A stretch of DNA of 64,000 nt from Aquimarina sp. AU474 (GCF_900312815.1 NZ_OMPE01000006.1:369765-433764); one strand, 5' to 3'; numbered from the stretch's first letter, positions 1-9,892 are shown. Numbers and translations: made by a program. The notes: generated by a model from the letters alone, not told the origin.

Positions 1-2514
1 CCAGAATATGGTGCTAAAGCAAAATACTACCTTGGTTTTATAGCCTATGAAGGTGATAATTATAAAGAGGCAGATAAGCTCTTTGATGAGGTAAAAGATT
101 TAGATCAATACAATAAAAATTTGTCGTATTTCCAGAGTGATATGAATTTTAAATCTGGAAATTTTGAAGAGGCAATTAAAGAAGGGTTAGTGCAATTGCC
201 AAAATCAAAACCTTCAGAAAAATCAGAATTAAATAAAATAATTGGAGAGAGTTATTTTAATCTAGCCGATTATGAAAAAGCCATCCCTTACTTAAAAGGG
301 TATAGAGGGCGAAAAGGAAAATGGAATAATACAGATTATTATTATCTAGGATATGCGTATTATAAAAACGGTGAGTACCAAAGTGCAATTTCAGAATTTA
401 ATAAAATTGTTGATGGTCGTAATGCCACTGCTCAAAATGCCTATTATCACCTAGCCGAGTCTTACCTTAAAACAGATCAAAAACAACAAGCATTAAATGC
501 CTTTAAGAATGCATCAGAAATGGATTTTGAAATGAAAATCAAAGAAGATGCCATGTATAATTATGCCAAATTGAGTTACGAAATAGGGAACTCTTATGAA
601 AGTGCACCGAAGGTGTTATTGGGGTTTTTAGATGAATATCCTAATACAGAATATAAGGATGAAATTAAAGAGTTATTGATTAGTTCTTATATCACTTCCA
701 AGAACTATAAAGAGGCCATGGATCTGCTAGAAGGTAGTAGAAATTATGCAGATAAAGAGGTGTATCAAAAAGTAGCTTTTTATCGAGGGATAGAGTTGTA
801 CAATGAAAATGATTATAATGAGGCTATTGTTTATTTTGATAAATCTTTACAACAACAAGTAGATCCTAGTTTTGTAGCCAAAACCATGTTTTGGAGAGCA
901 GAAAGCTATTATTTGCTTAATGACTTTGATGAAGCTTTAATAGGTTTTAAAGAATTTTTAGGCAGTACTGGGGGATCATCAATAAGCGAATATGGTTATG
1001 TTGATTATAATTTGGGATATACGTATTTTAAATTGAAACAATATCCTCAAGCTGCGAAGTATTTTGAAGAGTTTTCAAAAAAGAGTAACATCGACGAAAC
1101 AAGGCAAACGGATACGTATTTGCGCTTGGGTGATAGTTATTTTATATCAAGTAAATATTGGCCGGCTATGGAAGCATATAATAAAGCGATCCAAAAAAAT
1201 GGCCCCGATGCCGATTATGCACATTACCAAAAGGCAATTAGTTATGGTTTTGTAAATAAACATGGTCAAAAGATTAGTGATCTTGAAATGTTTCTTAAAA
1301 AATATCCAAGATCTACTTACCGTGATGATGCAATGTTCGCTCTTGGAGATGTATATATCTCTGAAAATAAAACAGAACTAGGAATTGGTGCGTATGATCG
1401 CCTTATCAGAGATGTTCCTAGAAGTTCTTATGTGCCAAAAGCGTTACTTAAACAAGGATTGGTGTTTTATAATGCGGATCAAGGCAATAGAGCATTATCT
1501 AAGTTTAAAAGAGTGGTCGCTGATTACCCTGGGACCGATGAGGCTGTTCAAGCAGTCAATACAGCTAGATTGATTTATGTTGATTTAGGAAGAACAGATG
1601 AATACGCATCTTGGGTAAAAGGATTAAGTTTTGTAGATGTTAGTGATGCAGATTTGGATAACACTTCTTTTGAAGCTGCAGAAAAGCAGTTTTTAGAAAA
1701 TAATGATAATGCTGCTATTAGTGGTTTTGAGAAGTACTTAAATGAGTTTCCGAATGGGTTACATGCTTTAAAAAGCCATTTTCATTTGGCACAATTGTAT
1801 TTCAAAAAAGGAGAAAAGGATAGCACTATACCACATTATGAATATGTTCTTCAAAATGATAGAACAGAATTTACAGAGCAAGCATTGGCAAGATTATCTC
1901 AAGTATATCTAGAGAACCGTAATTATGAAAAAGCTATTCCTGTATTAGAAAGATTAGAAAGTGATGCCGATTATCCTCAAAATATTGTTTTTGCACAATC
2001 TAATTTAATGAAATCACATTATCAATTACTTAATTACCAAAAAACAATTGATTACGCAGATAAAGTTTTGGCTAATCCCAAAATCCAGAATGATGTAAAA
2101 AGCGATGCCAAAATATTTACTGCCAGAGCTGCTTTACAAACTAATGATATCACACGAGCAGCAAATGCTTATGCCGAAGTTCAGAAAATTGCTACGGGAG
2201 AATTAGCTGCTGAAGCTCTTTATTATAATGCCTATTTTAAAAATCTAAAAAACGATTATAAAGAATCTAATACGATTATTCAAAAATTGGCAAAGGATTA
2301 CTCTGGATATCGATTGTATGGTTCTAAAGGGCTGGTATTAATGGCTAAGAACTTTTATGGACTTAAAGATGCGTACCAAGCCACATATATTTTAGAAAGT
2401 GTGATTAAAAACTTTCCTGATTATCCAGATGTAGTATATGAGGCAACAACCGAACTCAAAAAAATCAAAGCCGAAGAGGCAAAAACTAATTCATCCATCC
2501 AAACCGAACAATAA
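1..2514 (+). CDS. Tetratricopeptide repeat protein (5' end outside window)
   Basis: The reading frame is open from base 1, so the gene starts upstream; 837 residues are visible. They are almost wholly tandem TPR-type helical hairpins, with repeated patterns such as YYLGYAYYKNGEYQSAISEF and aromatic-Gly/Ala-Tyr spacing every 34-37 residues. TPR proteins are protein-protein scaffolds; the partner is not shown here. The next gene, 28 bp downstream on the same strand, encodes an outer-membrane beta-barrel, and such TPR/barrel pairs are common in Flavobacteriaceae, so a periplasmic envelope role is likely (inference). Signal peptide cannot be judged because the N-terminus is missing. Confidence 0.9.
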   Translation, partial: PEYGAKAKYYLGFIAYEGDNYKEADKLFDEVKDLDQYNKNLSYFQSDMNFKSGNFEEAIKEGLVQLPKSKPSEKSELNKIIGESYFNLADYEKAIPYLKGYRGRKGKWNNTDYYYLGYAYYKNGEYQSAISEFNKIVDGRNATAQNAYYHLAESYLKTDQKQQALNAFKNASEMDFEMKIKEDAMYNYAKLSYEIGNSYESAPKVLLGFLDEYPNTEYKDEIKELLISSYITSKNYKEAMDLLEGSRNYADKEVYQKVAFYRGIELYNENDYNEAIVYFDKSLQQQVDPSFVAKTMFWRAESYYLLNDFDEALIGFKEFLGSTGGSSISEYGYVDYNLGYTYFKLKQYPQAAKYFEEFSKKSNIDETRQTDTYLRLGDSYFISSKYWPAMEAYNKAIQKNGPDADYAHYQKAISYGFVNKHGQKISDLEMFLKKYPRSTYRDDAMFALGDVYISENKTELGIGAYDRLIRDVPRSSYVPKALLKQGLVFYNADQGNRALSKFKRVVADYPGTDEAVQAVNTARLIYVDLGRTDEYASWVKGLSFVDVSDADLDNTSFEAAEKQFLENNDNAAISGFEKYLNEFPNGLHALKSHFHLAQLYFKKGEKDSTIPHYEYVLQNDRTEFTEQALARLSQVYLENRNYEKAIPVLERLESDADYPQNIVFAQSNLMKSHYQLLNYQKTIDYADKVLANPKIQNDVKSDAKIFTARAALQTNDITRAANAYAEVQKIATGELAAEALYYNAYFKNLKNDYKESNTIIQKLAKDYSGYRLYGSKGLVLMAKNFYGLKDAYQATYILESVIKNFPDYPDVVYEATTELKKIKAEEAKTNSSIQTEQ

Positions 2515-2542
2515 TAACAAGTTTTAAAACGATTTGTATCTT

Positions 2543-4285
2543 ATGATTAGATATTTTAAGAAAATAATCCCTTTTGTCTGCTTAAGTATTGTGAGTTGGG
2601 GAATCACAGCTCAAGAGAAAGAGAATGAAACCCTTGAAACAGAACGTGTGGTTATTGTAAAAGCATATACACCTACGATTAGTGATGCATTTAAAGTAAA
2701 ATCCACGCCTGTACTTAATGATTCTATAACACAACAAAAAAAACAAATTAGATATAGTATTTTCTCTGTTCCCGTAGCATCGACTTATACTCCGGCCAAA
2801 GGACGTGCTGCCAATATAGATAGGCCAAAACCTATAAAAATATATGATAACTATGCGACTTTAGGTTTTGGAAATTTTACATCAGTATTAGCAGAGTTTT
2901 ATAGCAATTTTCAGATAAATCGATCCGATAATATCGGGGTATATTTACACCATAATTCTTCTCAGGGTGGAATAGAGGATGTACAACTGGATGATAAGTT
3001 TTATAATACTTCATTAGATTTTAATTATACCTCGCGTAATAGAGATTATACGTATGGGATAGAGATAGGAGCAGAGCATCAACTGTATAATTGGTATGGA
3101 CTACCAGAAACTCCTGGATTTACCCCAGAAGAGATCAGCGCTATTGATCCACAACAAAATTACTATGGAGCAAAACTAGGAGGAAAACTTCAATTTGATG
3201 ATTTATATTTTAAAAGGGCCACATTAAAATATAGATTCTTCGGGGATGCTTTAAGTTCGATTGAACATCATGTAGTTACTAAACCTACTTTTGAGTTTGA
3301 AGTAGGAAATTCTTTAATCACCACCAACTTTATCGTAGATTATCTAAATGGTAATTTTGAACGAGATATTGATCAGGCATTGCAAACTCCTAATAACTAC
3401 GGTATCCTTAATTTGGGAGTTAACCCAAGTTTAGTAATACTTAGAGATAACCTAACGGTAAATTTGGGAGCAGCTATATATTATAGTATTGATACAGAAA
3501 ATACTGATAATGATTTTTTTGTATACCCAAAAGTTACTGCTTCGTATAGATTAGCAGATGATCATGTAATTGCTTACGGAGGTCTCGAAGGTGAACTGCA
3601 TCAAAACACGTATAGAGATGCTGTTTTACAAAACCCGTTTGTATCTCCTACTTTGATTATAGAGCCTACAAATGCTTTATATGATGCTTATTTTGGACTA
3701 AAAGGTAAGATATCAGATGTAGTGAGTTATAATTTTAGAGGTAGTTATTTATCTGAAGATGAGAAACCACTATTCGTTAATAATACACGAGCAGTGATCC
3801 CATTACAGGGATATGATAATGGTAATTCATTTTCGTATCGTTATGATGATGTAATTACAATATCGGGATATGGAGAACTTAATTTTGAGATTAATAAGAA
3901 ATTTAAATTAGGAGCAACAGCAGAGTATTTTAATTATGAAAGTGAAGATGAGCAAGAAGCTTGGAATTTGCCTGAGCTTAAAGCATCTGTACTTTTGGAT
4001 TATCAAATTAACAAACAGTGGTTTTTGGGGGCACAATTATTTTATGTTGGTGAACGTAAAGATATTAATAATGCAATAGTAGCATTGCCTTCTTCTCCTG
4101 TACCTACCATAACACTAGATAGTTATTTCGATGCAAATGTGAACGTAGGTTATCGATTAAACGATCAGCTATCTTTCTTTGTTAAAGGAAATAACCTGGC
4201 AGGAGAAAATTATGAGCGTTGGGTTAATTTCCCCGTACAGGATATTCAAATTTTAGGAGGGGTGACCTATAAGTTTGATTATTAA
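2543..4285 (+). CDS. Outer-membrane beta-barrel protein, TonB-receptor-like
   Basis: 580 residues from the ATG at 2543; a TTG three codons upstream is open but adds nothing to the signal peptide. Residues 1-24 form a Sec signal (MIRYFKK, hydrophobic core, end at ITAQ). The mature protein begins with a short acidic stretch and VVIVKAYTPTISDAFK, then alternating aromatic beta strands to the C-terminus, which ends ...GGVTYKFDY with the terminal aromatic typical of BAM substrates. There is no clear plug domain or TonB box, so it is a barrel related to TonB-dependent receptors rather than a full receptor. It probably forms an operon with the TPR gene before it. Confidence 0.8.
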   Translation: MIRYFKKIIPFVCLSIVSWGITAQEKENETLETERVVIVKAYTPTISDAFKVKSTPVLNDSITQQKKQIRYSIFSVPVASTYTPAKGRAANIDRPKPIKIYDNYATLGFGNFTSVLAEFYSNFQINRSDNIGVYLHHNSSQGGIEDVQLDDKFYNTSLDFNYTSRNRDYTYGIEIGAEHQLYNWYGLPETPGFTPEEISAIDPQQNYYGAKLGGKLQFDDLYFKRATLKYRFFGDALSSIEHHVVTKPTFEFEVGNSLITTNFIVDYLNGNFERDIDQALQTPNNYGILNLGVNPSLVILRDNLTVNLGAAIYYSIDTENTDNDFFVYPKVTASYRLADDHVIAYGGLEGELHQNTYRDAVLQNPFVSPTLIIEPTNALYDAYFGLKGKISDVVSYNFRGSYLSEDEKPLFVNNTRAVIPLQGYDNGNSFSYRYDDVITISGYGELNFEINKKFKLGATAEYFNYESEDEQEAWNLPELKASVLLDYQINKQWFLGAQLFYVGERKDINNAIVALPSSPVPTITLDSYFDANVNVGYRLNDQLSFFVKGNNLAGENYERWVNFPVQDIQILGGVTYKFDY

Positions 4286-4352
4286 TAACGACCACTTCTT
4301 GTGTTTCCAGATCGTTAAAAATTGTATCAGGTATAATTTTTGTTGTATTTTA

Positions 4353-5180
4353 ATGAAAATTACATCTATGAAAATCGTTATACTTTTTCTTTTAGGACTT
4401 GTTTCTGTTGAAATGTTCTCTCAAAAAAACTTTGAACTGTATCATGAAGAAACAGAAAACGGTTTTGTAATTCACGCTGATAATGATGAACATAGCCCAG
4501 TATCTGTTCTTATGAATTTTAGGTTAGAAAACCTTGAATCAAGTAATGGAAATAATAAAGTTTTTGTTGTTCCTGCTCGTACTAAAAAGTTTATGATTTC
4601 AAATTTAACGGTAATAGATCGTAAAAAGAGAATAAAACTAGGTTATGAATCTACTTATAATCATGGTAATCATAATTTAGAAAAATATGACACTGATTAT
4701 GAATATCACTTACCGTTTAAAAAAGGGGCCACCTTTTGGCTTTCACAAGGGTATAATGGTGCAATTTCTCATCAAAATGAATACGCTTTAGATTTTAAGA
4801 TGCCTGTTGGTACAGGAATATATGCTGCACGGGATGCAGTAGTTATTCAAGTTGAAGAGAGTTTTGAGAAAAGTTGTACAACTTCAGAATGTGCCAAATT
4901 CAATAATTTTATATTAGTATACCATAGTGATGGTACTTTTGCCGAGTACACACACATCAAGAAAAATGGATCCAAAGTAGAAGAAGGAGATACTATCAAA
5001 AAAGGTCAACTTATTGGGTCTAGTGGTGATGTTGGTTGGGCAACAGGACCTCATTTACATTTCGTTGTTTTCTTTCAAAAGTTAAAAGAAAGAGTAACGC
5101 TCAAGACGAAATTTCTTACCGAAAAAGGAAAAAAACCTATTACACTTACCGAAAAAGTACAGTACACTAGAGATTATTAA
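4353..5180 (+). CDS. Secreted M23-family (LytM-like) peptidase
   Basis: The frame is open from 4275, but those first codons overlap the previous gene and give no signal peptide; ATG 4353 or ATG 4368 gives MKIVILFLLGLVSVEMFSQ, a Sec signal, so I start at 4353 (275 aa). The C-terminal half carries the M23 fold: HQNEYALDFKMPVGTGIYAA (the H...D zinc ligands), then TGPHLHFVVF (the HxH motif). M23 enzymes cleave peptidoglycan cross-links or Gly-containing peptides in the periplasm. The first 120 residues look like a beta-rich N-terminal domain. The catalytic residues appear present. The start choice between 4353 and 4368 is open. Confidence 0.88.
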   Translation: MKITSMKIVILFLLGLVSVEMFSQKNFELYHEETENGFVIHADNDEHSPVSVLMNFRLENLESSNGNNKVFVVPARTKKFMISNLTVIDRKKRIKLGYESTYNHGNHNLEKYDTDYEYHLPFKKGATFWLSQGYNGAISHQNEYALDFKMPVGTGIYAARDAVVIQVEESFEKSCTTSECAKFNNFILVYHSDGTFAEYTHIKKNGSKVEEGDTIKKGQLIGSSGDVGWATGPHLHFVVFFQKLKERVTLKTKFLTEKGKKPITLTEKVQYTRDY

Positions 5181-5263
5181 ATTACAGATTAAATTTACAT
5201 TAAGGTATTGTATTCAAAATAAACATGTTAACCTTTTTGTGGTTTTGATATTAACAAGAGCAA

Positions 5264-5290
5264 GGTAAAAGATCTATGTGATCTTTTATC
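5264..5290. terminator. Possible terminator hairpin after the M23 gene
   Basis: TAAAAGATC (5266-5274) pairs with GATCTTTTA (5280-5288) around a 5-base loop. The U-rich part lies within the stem rather than after it, so this could also be an operator dyad for the gene at 5325. Confidence 0.4.
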
Positions 5291-5324
5291 AAATCTTAAT
5301 AATATAAACCTAAAAAGTTAAGGC

Positions 5325-6290
5325 ATGAGAGTATGTAGAGAAATTAGTCGTTGGGTAACTGAAAATGTGCAAAGGCCATTAGAAGAATGGATAGAAAGAA
5401 CCGAGAGACGATGTCGGGAACAACCATGTAATTGGTGGTGTTTATGCTGTAATAAGTGGTTTTGCTTTTTGGTGACCTTTTTTGTTAGGGTTGTAGTTTG
5501 GGTTACTGTAACAGTAACTAAACTTGTAACCGAAATAGTGTGTACTATAATTTCTATAGTATTAGATGTTGTTGCTGCCATTGTTAATTTAATTCTTAGT
5601 ATTCCGGTAATAGGCGGAATAATAAGGGCTATTTTAAATTGGATAACAGATATTGTATTAAGAATAATTTCTATACCAGATTTACTATTATCTCTAGCTG
5701 GAGTTATGATTCCGAAGAAGATATATGTTAAAGGAGTAATACTAAATGCTAATGGAGTTCCTCTAACGAATGAAGCTGCCATAATGCCTAGTATAACCTT
5801 GGCCAGCCAAATATTTTTAAGAGAGTGCAATGTGCGATTAATATATACTGGTACATGTACTCCACAGCTATCCACACCCACAGAAGCACAAACTATTGAT
5901 TGTGGTTCCTCTGGTTTTTTTGCAGATTTATTAGGTGTTCAAGGGGCGCATTTCGAATTTGTAAGTGCAGATTGTGGTTTCGAAAATGGATTTAATAGAG
6001 TAGTTGGATATGCTTCAGAAATAATGGTATTTGTGGTTAGAGATGTTCAACCACCAACGACTGTAGGTTGTAGTTTTTCATCTACTCATAATTATGTTAC
6101 TATAGAAGCTGCTAACTTAACCAGTGCAACACCAGATACTGTTGCTCATGAAATTGGTCACGCATGCGCATTAACACATAGTGACAACATTCAAAATCTT
6201 ATGTTTCCTAATAATGCAAGAGCAAATAATACCATGAGTGCTTTTCAAAGAGCATGGTTTAGAAGCTCTAAACATTGTGTATTTGTTTAA
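5325..6290 (+). CDS. Metzincin-like zinc peptidase with Trp/Cys-rich membrane N-terminus
   Basis: 321 residues, no classical signal peptide. Residues 1-35 are a charged amphipathic stretch (RWVTENVQRPLEEWIERTER). Residues 36-120 are extremely rich in Trp, Cys, Val and Ile (PCNWWCLCCNKWFCFLV, then VVVWVTVTVTKLV and further hydrophobic helices), suggesting membrane insertion. The C-terminal domain has H275-E-I-G-H279-A-C-A-L-T-H285 followed by NLMFP (291-295), which fits a zinc-binding HExxHxxxxxH helix plus Met-turn; the usual Gly of HExxHxxGxxH is Ala. I recall similar Trp/Cys-rich N-termini on other uncharacterised bacterial proteins but know no function. The next gene follows after 9 bp. 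Confidence 0.75.
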   Translation: MRVCREISRWVTENVQRPLEEWIERTERRCREQPCNWWCLCCNKWFCFLVTFFVRVVVWVTVTVTKLVTEIVCTIISIVLDVVAAIVNLILSIPVIGGIIRAILNWITDIVLRIISIPDLLLSLAGVMIPKKIYVKGVILNANGVPLTNEAAIMPSITLASQIFLRECNVRLIYTGTCTPQLSTPTEAQTIDCGSSGFFADLLGVQGAHFEFVSADCGFENGFNRVVGYASEIMVFVVRDVQPPTTVGCSFSSTHNYVTIEAANLTSATPDTVAHEIGHACALTHSDNIQNLMFPNNARANNTMSAFQRAWFRSSKHCVFV

Positions 6291-6299
6291 TGCATAGTC

Positions 6300-6716
6300 A
6301 TGAAAGATAAAATTGTAATAATGGAGGTTCATTCTCTTCGAAAATTTATTAATAAATCCAATATGGATTTTAGATTAAAACTCCCTTTTTTAACAGGAAG
6401 AGAAAATATATTCTATGCGAATAAAATAATAAGAAATTTAGGGACATGTGGATGTTTTGAAGGGAAAATAGGAGCTATGATTAGTGTGATTACTTTTTTT
6501 GTAATCAGGGAAGTTTTTAAAGCTAATTTTCCCTTTAATCACATTGTTTTTAACGTGTTGTTATTTGTGTTCGTTGGGGCAATAGGAGGTAAATTTATAG
6601 GTAAGATGTACTCAAAAATCACTATCCGAATAATTGTAACTAGATTAAGCAGGAAAGAAAAATTAAGTAAGGCTTCGCTCTCTCATCTAGAAGACAAGAA
6701 CTTCAATTATGAATAA
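6300..6716 (+). CDS. Small membrane protein of unknown function
   Basis: 138 residues. The first 55 are polar and basic; two hydrophobic segments follow (about 59-74, ISVITFFVIREVF, and about 80-100, FNVLLFVFVGAIGGKFIGK) with a Gly-zipper-like GAIGGKFIGK. The C-terminus is basic and polar, ending SHLEDKNFNYE. It starts 9 bp after the metzincin-like gene, so the two are very likely co-transcribed. Gene order alone would fit a partner or protective protein for that peptidase, but nothing in the sequence proves it. No family recognised. Confidence 0.6.
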   Translation: MKDKIVIMEVHSLRKFINKSNMDFRLKLPFLTGRENIFYANKIIRNLGTCGCFEGKIGAMISVITFFVIREVFKANFPFNHIVFNVLLFVFVGAIGGKFIGKMYSKITIRIIVTRLSRKEKLSKASLSHLEDKNFNYE

Positions 6717-6850
6717 TTTGTTTTAAGATTCTAATCTGTTAGATTTGTTACAAAAATAAAGACAATAGCTCAAATAATATTTAGAGTTGTCCTGTACTCA
6801 AATGAGTTTTGTAAATAACAGGGTATATTTAAACAAAAACGCCATACATC

Positions 6851-8641
6851 ATGATAAAAAAAATGCTCATAGCATCTTGCCTAGTACTCTCTTTTACTGC
6901 ATGTAAAAAAGAAGTAAGCACTAAAGAACCTGCAGTTGAGGTTGATATTAGTGCAAAATTTAATGAAATGCTTGATAATTACTATGAAGAAGGTTTGCAA
7001 CTTAATCCTGTTCAAGCAACTTTTGCAGGAGATAATAGATTTAATGATCAATTTCCTAATCCGCTGGCAGACGAAACAGTAAATAAAGCCAAAGATTATT
7101 ATAATAGGTATAAAGAAGAACTTTCTCAATTTGATGATGCTTCTTTATCAGAGAGTGAAAAAATGACTAAAGCAATTCTTAACTGGGAATGCGATATGAA
7201 TTTGGAAGCGTTTAATTTTAAATCAGACTATTTTCCTATAGATCAAATGTGGTCTATTAACCTAGTGGCGGGACAATTGGCTAGCGGGGCTAGTGCCCAA
7301 CCGTTCAAAACTGTTGAGGATTATAATAATTGGTTAAAAAGATTAGAAGGTTATCTAGAATGGATGACATCTGCAGAGGCAAAAATGAAAGAAGGAATGG
7401 CATCTGGTTATGTTTTGCCAAAATCCTTGATTGTAAAAGTATTACCGCAGTTGGAAGCTTTAACAGTAGAAAACCTAGATAAGCATTTGTTTTATACACC
7501 AGTAAAAAACTTTCCTGAAAACTTTTCTGATGAGGAGAAAAAACAACTTACTGAAGCATATACTAAAATGGTATCAGAAAAGATCATACCTACTTATAAA
7601 TCATTACATCAGTTTATGAGTACGGCATATCTAGATGCTGGTAGAGCAAGTTCTGGTATCGCTGATATCCCTAATGGAGAAAATTTTTATAAATATCAGA
7701 TCAAATTATATACTACTACAAATATGACTGCAGACGAAATCCATAAATTAGGATTATCTGAAGTAGCACGTATTTCTTCCGAAATGGAAAAAATAAAAGA
7801 ACGAGTTGGATTTAAAGGGGATTTAAAGTCGTTTTTTGATCATGTGCGTAACAACAAAAAATTAATACCTTTTACAGAGCCTAAGCAGGTTATAGATAAT
7901 TTTAACGCGATCCATGATCGTATGAAACCGCAAATAGAAAAACTATTTGATGTAAAACCAAAAACTCCTTTCGAGGTGCGTCGTACCGAAGCATTTAGAG
8001 AAAAATCTGCCAGTGCAGAATATAATCCAGGATCACTTGATGGAACAAGACCTGGTATATTCTATACACCAATTCCAGATGTAACTCAATATAACACCTA
8101 TAGTGATGAGTCATTGTTTTTACACGAAGCCATTCCTGGGCATCATTATCAGATTTCATTAACACAAGAAAGCGAAGAACTGCCAAAGTTTAGAAAAACC
8201 TTATGGTATAGTGGTTATGGAGAAGGATGGGCACTATATAGCGAATCTTTGGGTAAAGAATTAGGATTGTATACTGATCCATACCAGTATTTTGGAATGT
8301 TAGGAGCAGAGATGCACCGAGCAGTGCGTTTGGTAGTAGATACAGGACTGCACTCTAAAGGCTGGACCAGAGAACAAGCTATTAAATATTCTTTAGATAA
8401 TGAAGCAGAATCTGAAGCAGGAATTACTTCAGAAATTGAAAGATATATGGCAAATCCGGGACAGGCACTATCATACAAAATTGGTCAGTTAAAGATACGA
8501 GAACTTAGAGCTAAGGCCGAAGAAGCATTGGGCGATAAGTTTGATATACGTCAGTTTCATAATCAGGTATTAGAAACTGGATGTGTGCCTTTAGCACTTT
8601 TGGAAGATAAAATTAATACGTGGATTGCTCAAAATAAGTAG
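6851..8641 (+). CDS. DUF885-family lipoprotein (putative zinc peptidase)
   Basis: 596 residues. Lipoprotein signal MIKKMLIASCLVLSFTAC with Cys18 as the lipidated residue. The DUF885 signature is the HExxxGHH motif, here H425-EAIPG-H431-H432, followed by GYGEGWALYSE, which supplies a further acidic ligand in gluzincin-like families. DUF885 proteins are thought to be metallo-dipeptidase-like; the substrate is not known. Length matches the family (about 580-600). It stands alone on the plus strand with a strong terminator behind it and an AraC gene facing it. Confidence 0.88.
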   Translation: MIKKMLIASCLVLSFTACKKEVSTKEPAVEVDISAKFNEMLDNYYEEGLQLNPVQATFAGDNRFNDQFPNPLADETVNKAKDYYNRYKEELSQFDDASLSESEKMTKAILNWECDMNLEAFNFKSDYFPIDQMWSINLVAGQLASGASAQPFKTVEDYNNWLKRLEGYLEWMTSAEAKMKEGMASGYVLPKSLIVKVLPQLEALTVENLDKHLFYTPVKNFPENFSDEEKKQLTEAYTKMVSEKIIPTYKSLHQFMSTAYLDAGRASSGIADIPNGENFYKYQIKLYTTTNMTADEIHKLGLSEVARISSEMEKIKERVGFKGDLKSFFDHVRNNKKLIPFTEPKQVIDNFNAIHDRMKPQIEKLFDVKPKTPFEVRRTEAFREKSASAEYNPGSLDGTRPGIFYTPIPDVTQYNTYSDESLFLHEAIPGHHYQISLTQESEELPKFRKTLWYSGYGEGWALYSESLGKELGLYTDPYQYFGMLGAEMHRAVRLVVDTGLHSKGWTREQAIKYSLDNEAESEAGITSEIERYMANPGQALSYKIGQLKIRELRAKAEEALGDKFDIRQFHNQVLETGCVPLALLEDKINTWIAQNK

Positions 8642-8663
8642 TAAACACTTAGATTAAATTTTT

Positions 8664-8699
8664 AAAAAGCGCTCAAATCATAATTTGAGCGCTTTTTTA
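8664..8699. terminator. Bidirectional intrinsic terminator
   Basis: Perfect 10-bp stem GCGCTCAAAT (8669-8678) / ATTTGAGCGC (8683-8692), loop CATA, T6 on the right and A5 on the left. It sits between the convergent DUF885 gene and the AraC gene and can serve both. Confidence 0.92.
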
Positions 8700-8721
8700 T
8701 TAAAAATTGATGACCCTTTAA

Positions 8722-9828
8722 TCAAGTTTCATTGGCAAAATATTCTTTTGGAGAAGTACCCATCAATTTTTTAAAGGCTTTATTAAAAGTAGTTTTCGAA
8801 TTGAATCCAGCTTCTTGAGCAATCCCAAAAAAGGTAAGATGTTTTGCTTTGTCTGTTTTTGCTAATGCTACAAATTCTTTTATCCGATAATAATTAACAT
8901 ATTCAAAAAAATTCATACCAATGTTTTCGTTAAGTAAACGTGCAATTTCTGGATTGCTAACGCCAAGCATTTCGGCTAGCTCAGCTTTTAATAATTTTCG
9001 GTTTAAGAAAGGTTTTTTCTCTACCATAAGCTGTTCTAATTTTGTCTTTAATATATCAAGATCTGTTTTGGATAATTTTGATTGGGCATATTTTTTGTTT
9101 TTTGTTAACGGTACCGTTTTAAATATATCAGGAGAAACCATTCCATAATATGCTATAAATAAAATAATTAATGCAAGACTTAGCCAAATGAATTCTCTGG
9201 CGGTTCTTTCTATAGTTTTGATTCCGAAAATACTAATGAAGTATATGATTACCCAACTTAATAAACAAATACCTATTGCGATTAAAAAGTTTAAGAAGAA
9301 TTGAGTTTTTATCGTATAGCTTAACTCATCACGTAATTTTTTTCTGAACACTAAAAATTGATGACAACTTAACGCCCAATAAGTGATATTAAAAAGTAAC
9401 CCAATCCCTATAAAAATGGTAATAGTTCTAAACAGTTCGCCGCTTTTGATACGCTCTCCAATGATTTTGTCAGAGGGCAACATAAATAGAAATATCACAA
9501 AAATCACATAAAAGAAACCAGGGATATAGTGTAATAAATCCTTATAAGAAAAACGCTTGTCTAATAATGCTGATTTAGTAAACAAATAAATAGTAGACCC
9601 AAATAACAATGTGGCAAACTCAGAAAAGGAAATTAGCCGAAAATTCTTACCAAAAATATCTGATATATATAATACCCGGCCTAATAAACCAATCATTAAT
9701 ATCAATATTAAAAAAGCAACATATCCATTAATTTTTTTTCTATTCTTAGAAGAAAAAAGATATATAAATAATAAAAATACACTTTGAAAAAAACCAAAAT
9801 ATACAAGTTGATTGATTATAGATTGCAT
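8722..9828 (-). CDS. AraC-family regulator with N-terminal membrane domain
   Basis: 368 residues. The first 230 contain about seven hydrophobic helices (for example FFQSVFLLFIYLF, GYVAFLILILMIGLLG, FIWLSLALIILFIAYYG). The C-terminal ~110 residues form an AraC/XylS DNA-binding domain: LAEMLGVSNPEIARLLNENI for the first helix-turn-helix and IAQEAGFNSKTTFNKAFKKL-type second motif, ending GTSPKEYF. This 7TM-AraC arrangement is common in Bacteroidota and suggests a membrane-bound sensor-regulator; the ligand is unknown. It lies 64 bp after the secreted ABM-like gene on the same strand, which may be its target or partner. Confidence 0.88.
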   Translation of the reverse strand: MQSIINQLVYFGFFQSVFLLFIYLFSSKNRKKINGYVAFLILILMIGLLGRVLYISDIFGKNFRLISFSEFATLLFGSTIYLFTKSALLDKRFSYKDLLHYIPGFFYVIFVIFLFMLPSDKIIGERIKSGELFRTITIFIGIGLLFNITYWALSCHQFLVFRKKLRDELSYTIKTQFFLNFLIAIGICLLSWVIIYFISIFGIKTIERTAREFIWLSLALIILFIAYYGMVSPDIFKTVPLTKNKKYAQSKLSKTDLDILKTKLEQLMVEKKPFLNRKLLKAELAEMLGVSNPEIARLLNENIGMNFFEYVNYYRIKEFVALAKTDKAKHLTFFGIAQEAGFNSKTTFNKAFKKLMGTSPKEYFANET

Positions 9829-9892
9829 AGGTGTAAATTATGTAGGTTGCTGTTTTATTAAGAACAACCTGCTATATAAATATCTAAAATAA

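Noticed and set aside
4275..4352. Upstream extension of the M23 gene
   Set aside because: It overlaps the preceding gene and gives a Cys/Phe-rich, non-signal N-terminus; the signal peptide starts at 4353 or 4368.
5318..5881. 187-aa minus-strand ORF opposite the metzincin-like gene
   Set aside because: Mirror of the Trp/Val-rich coding stretch; the plus strand has a zinc motif and a fitting operon.
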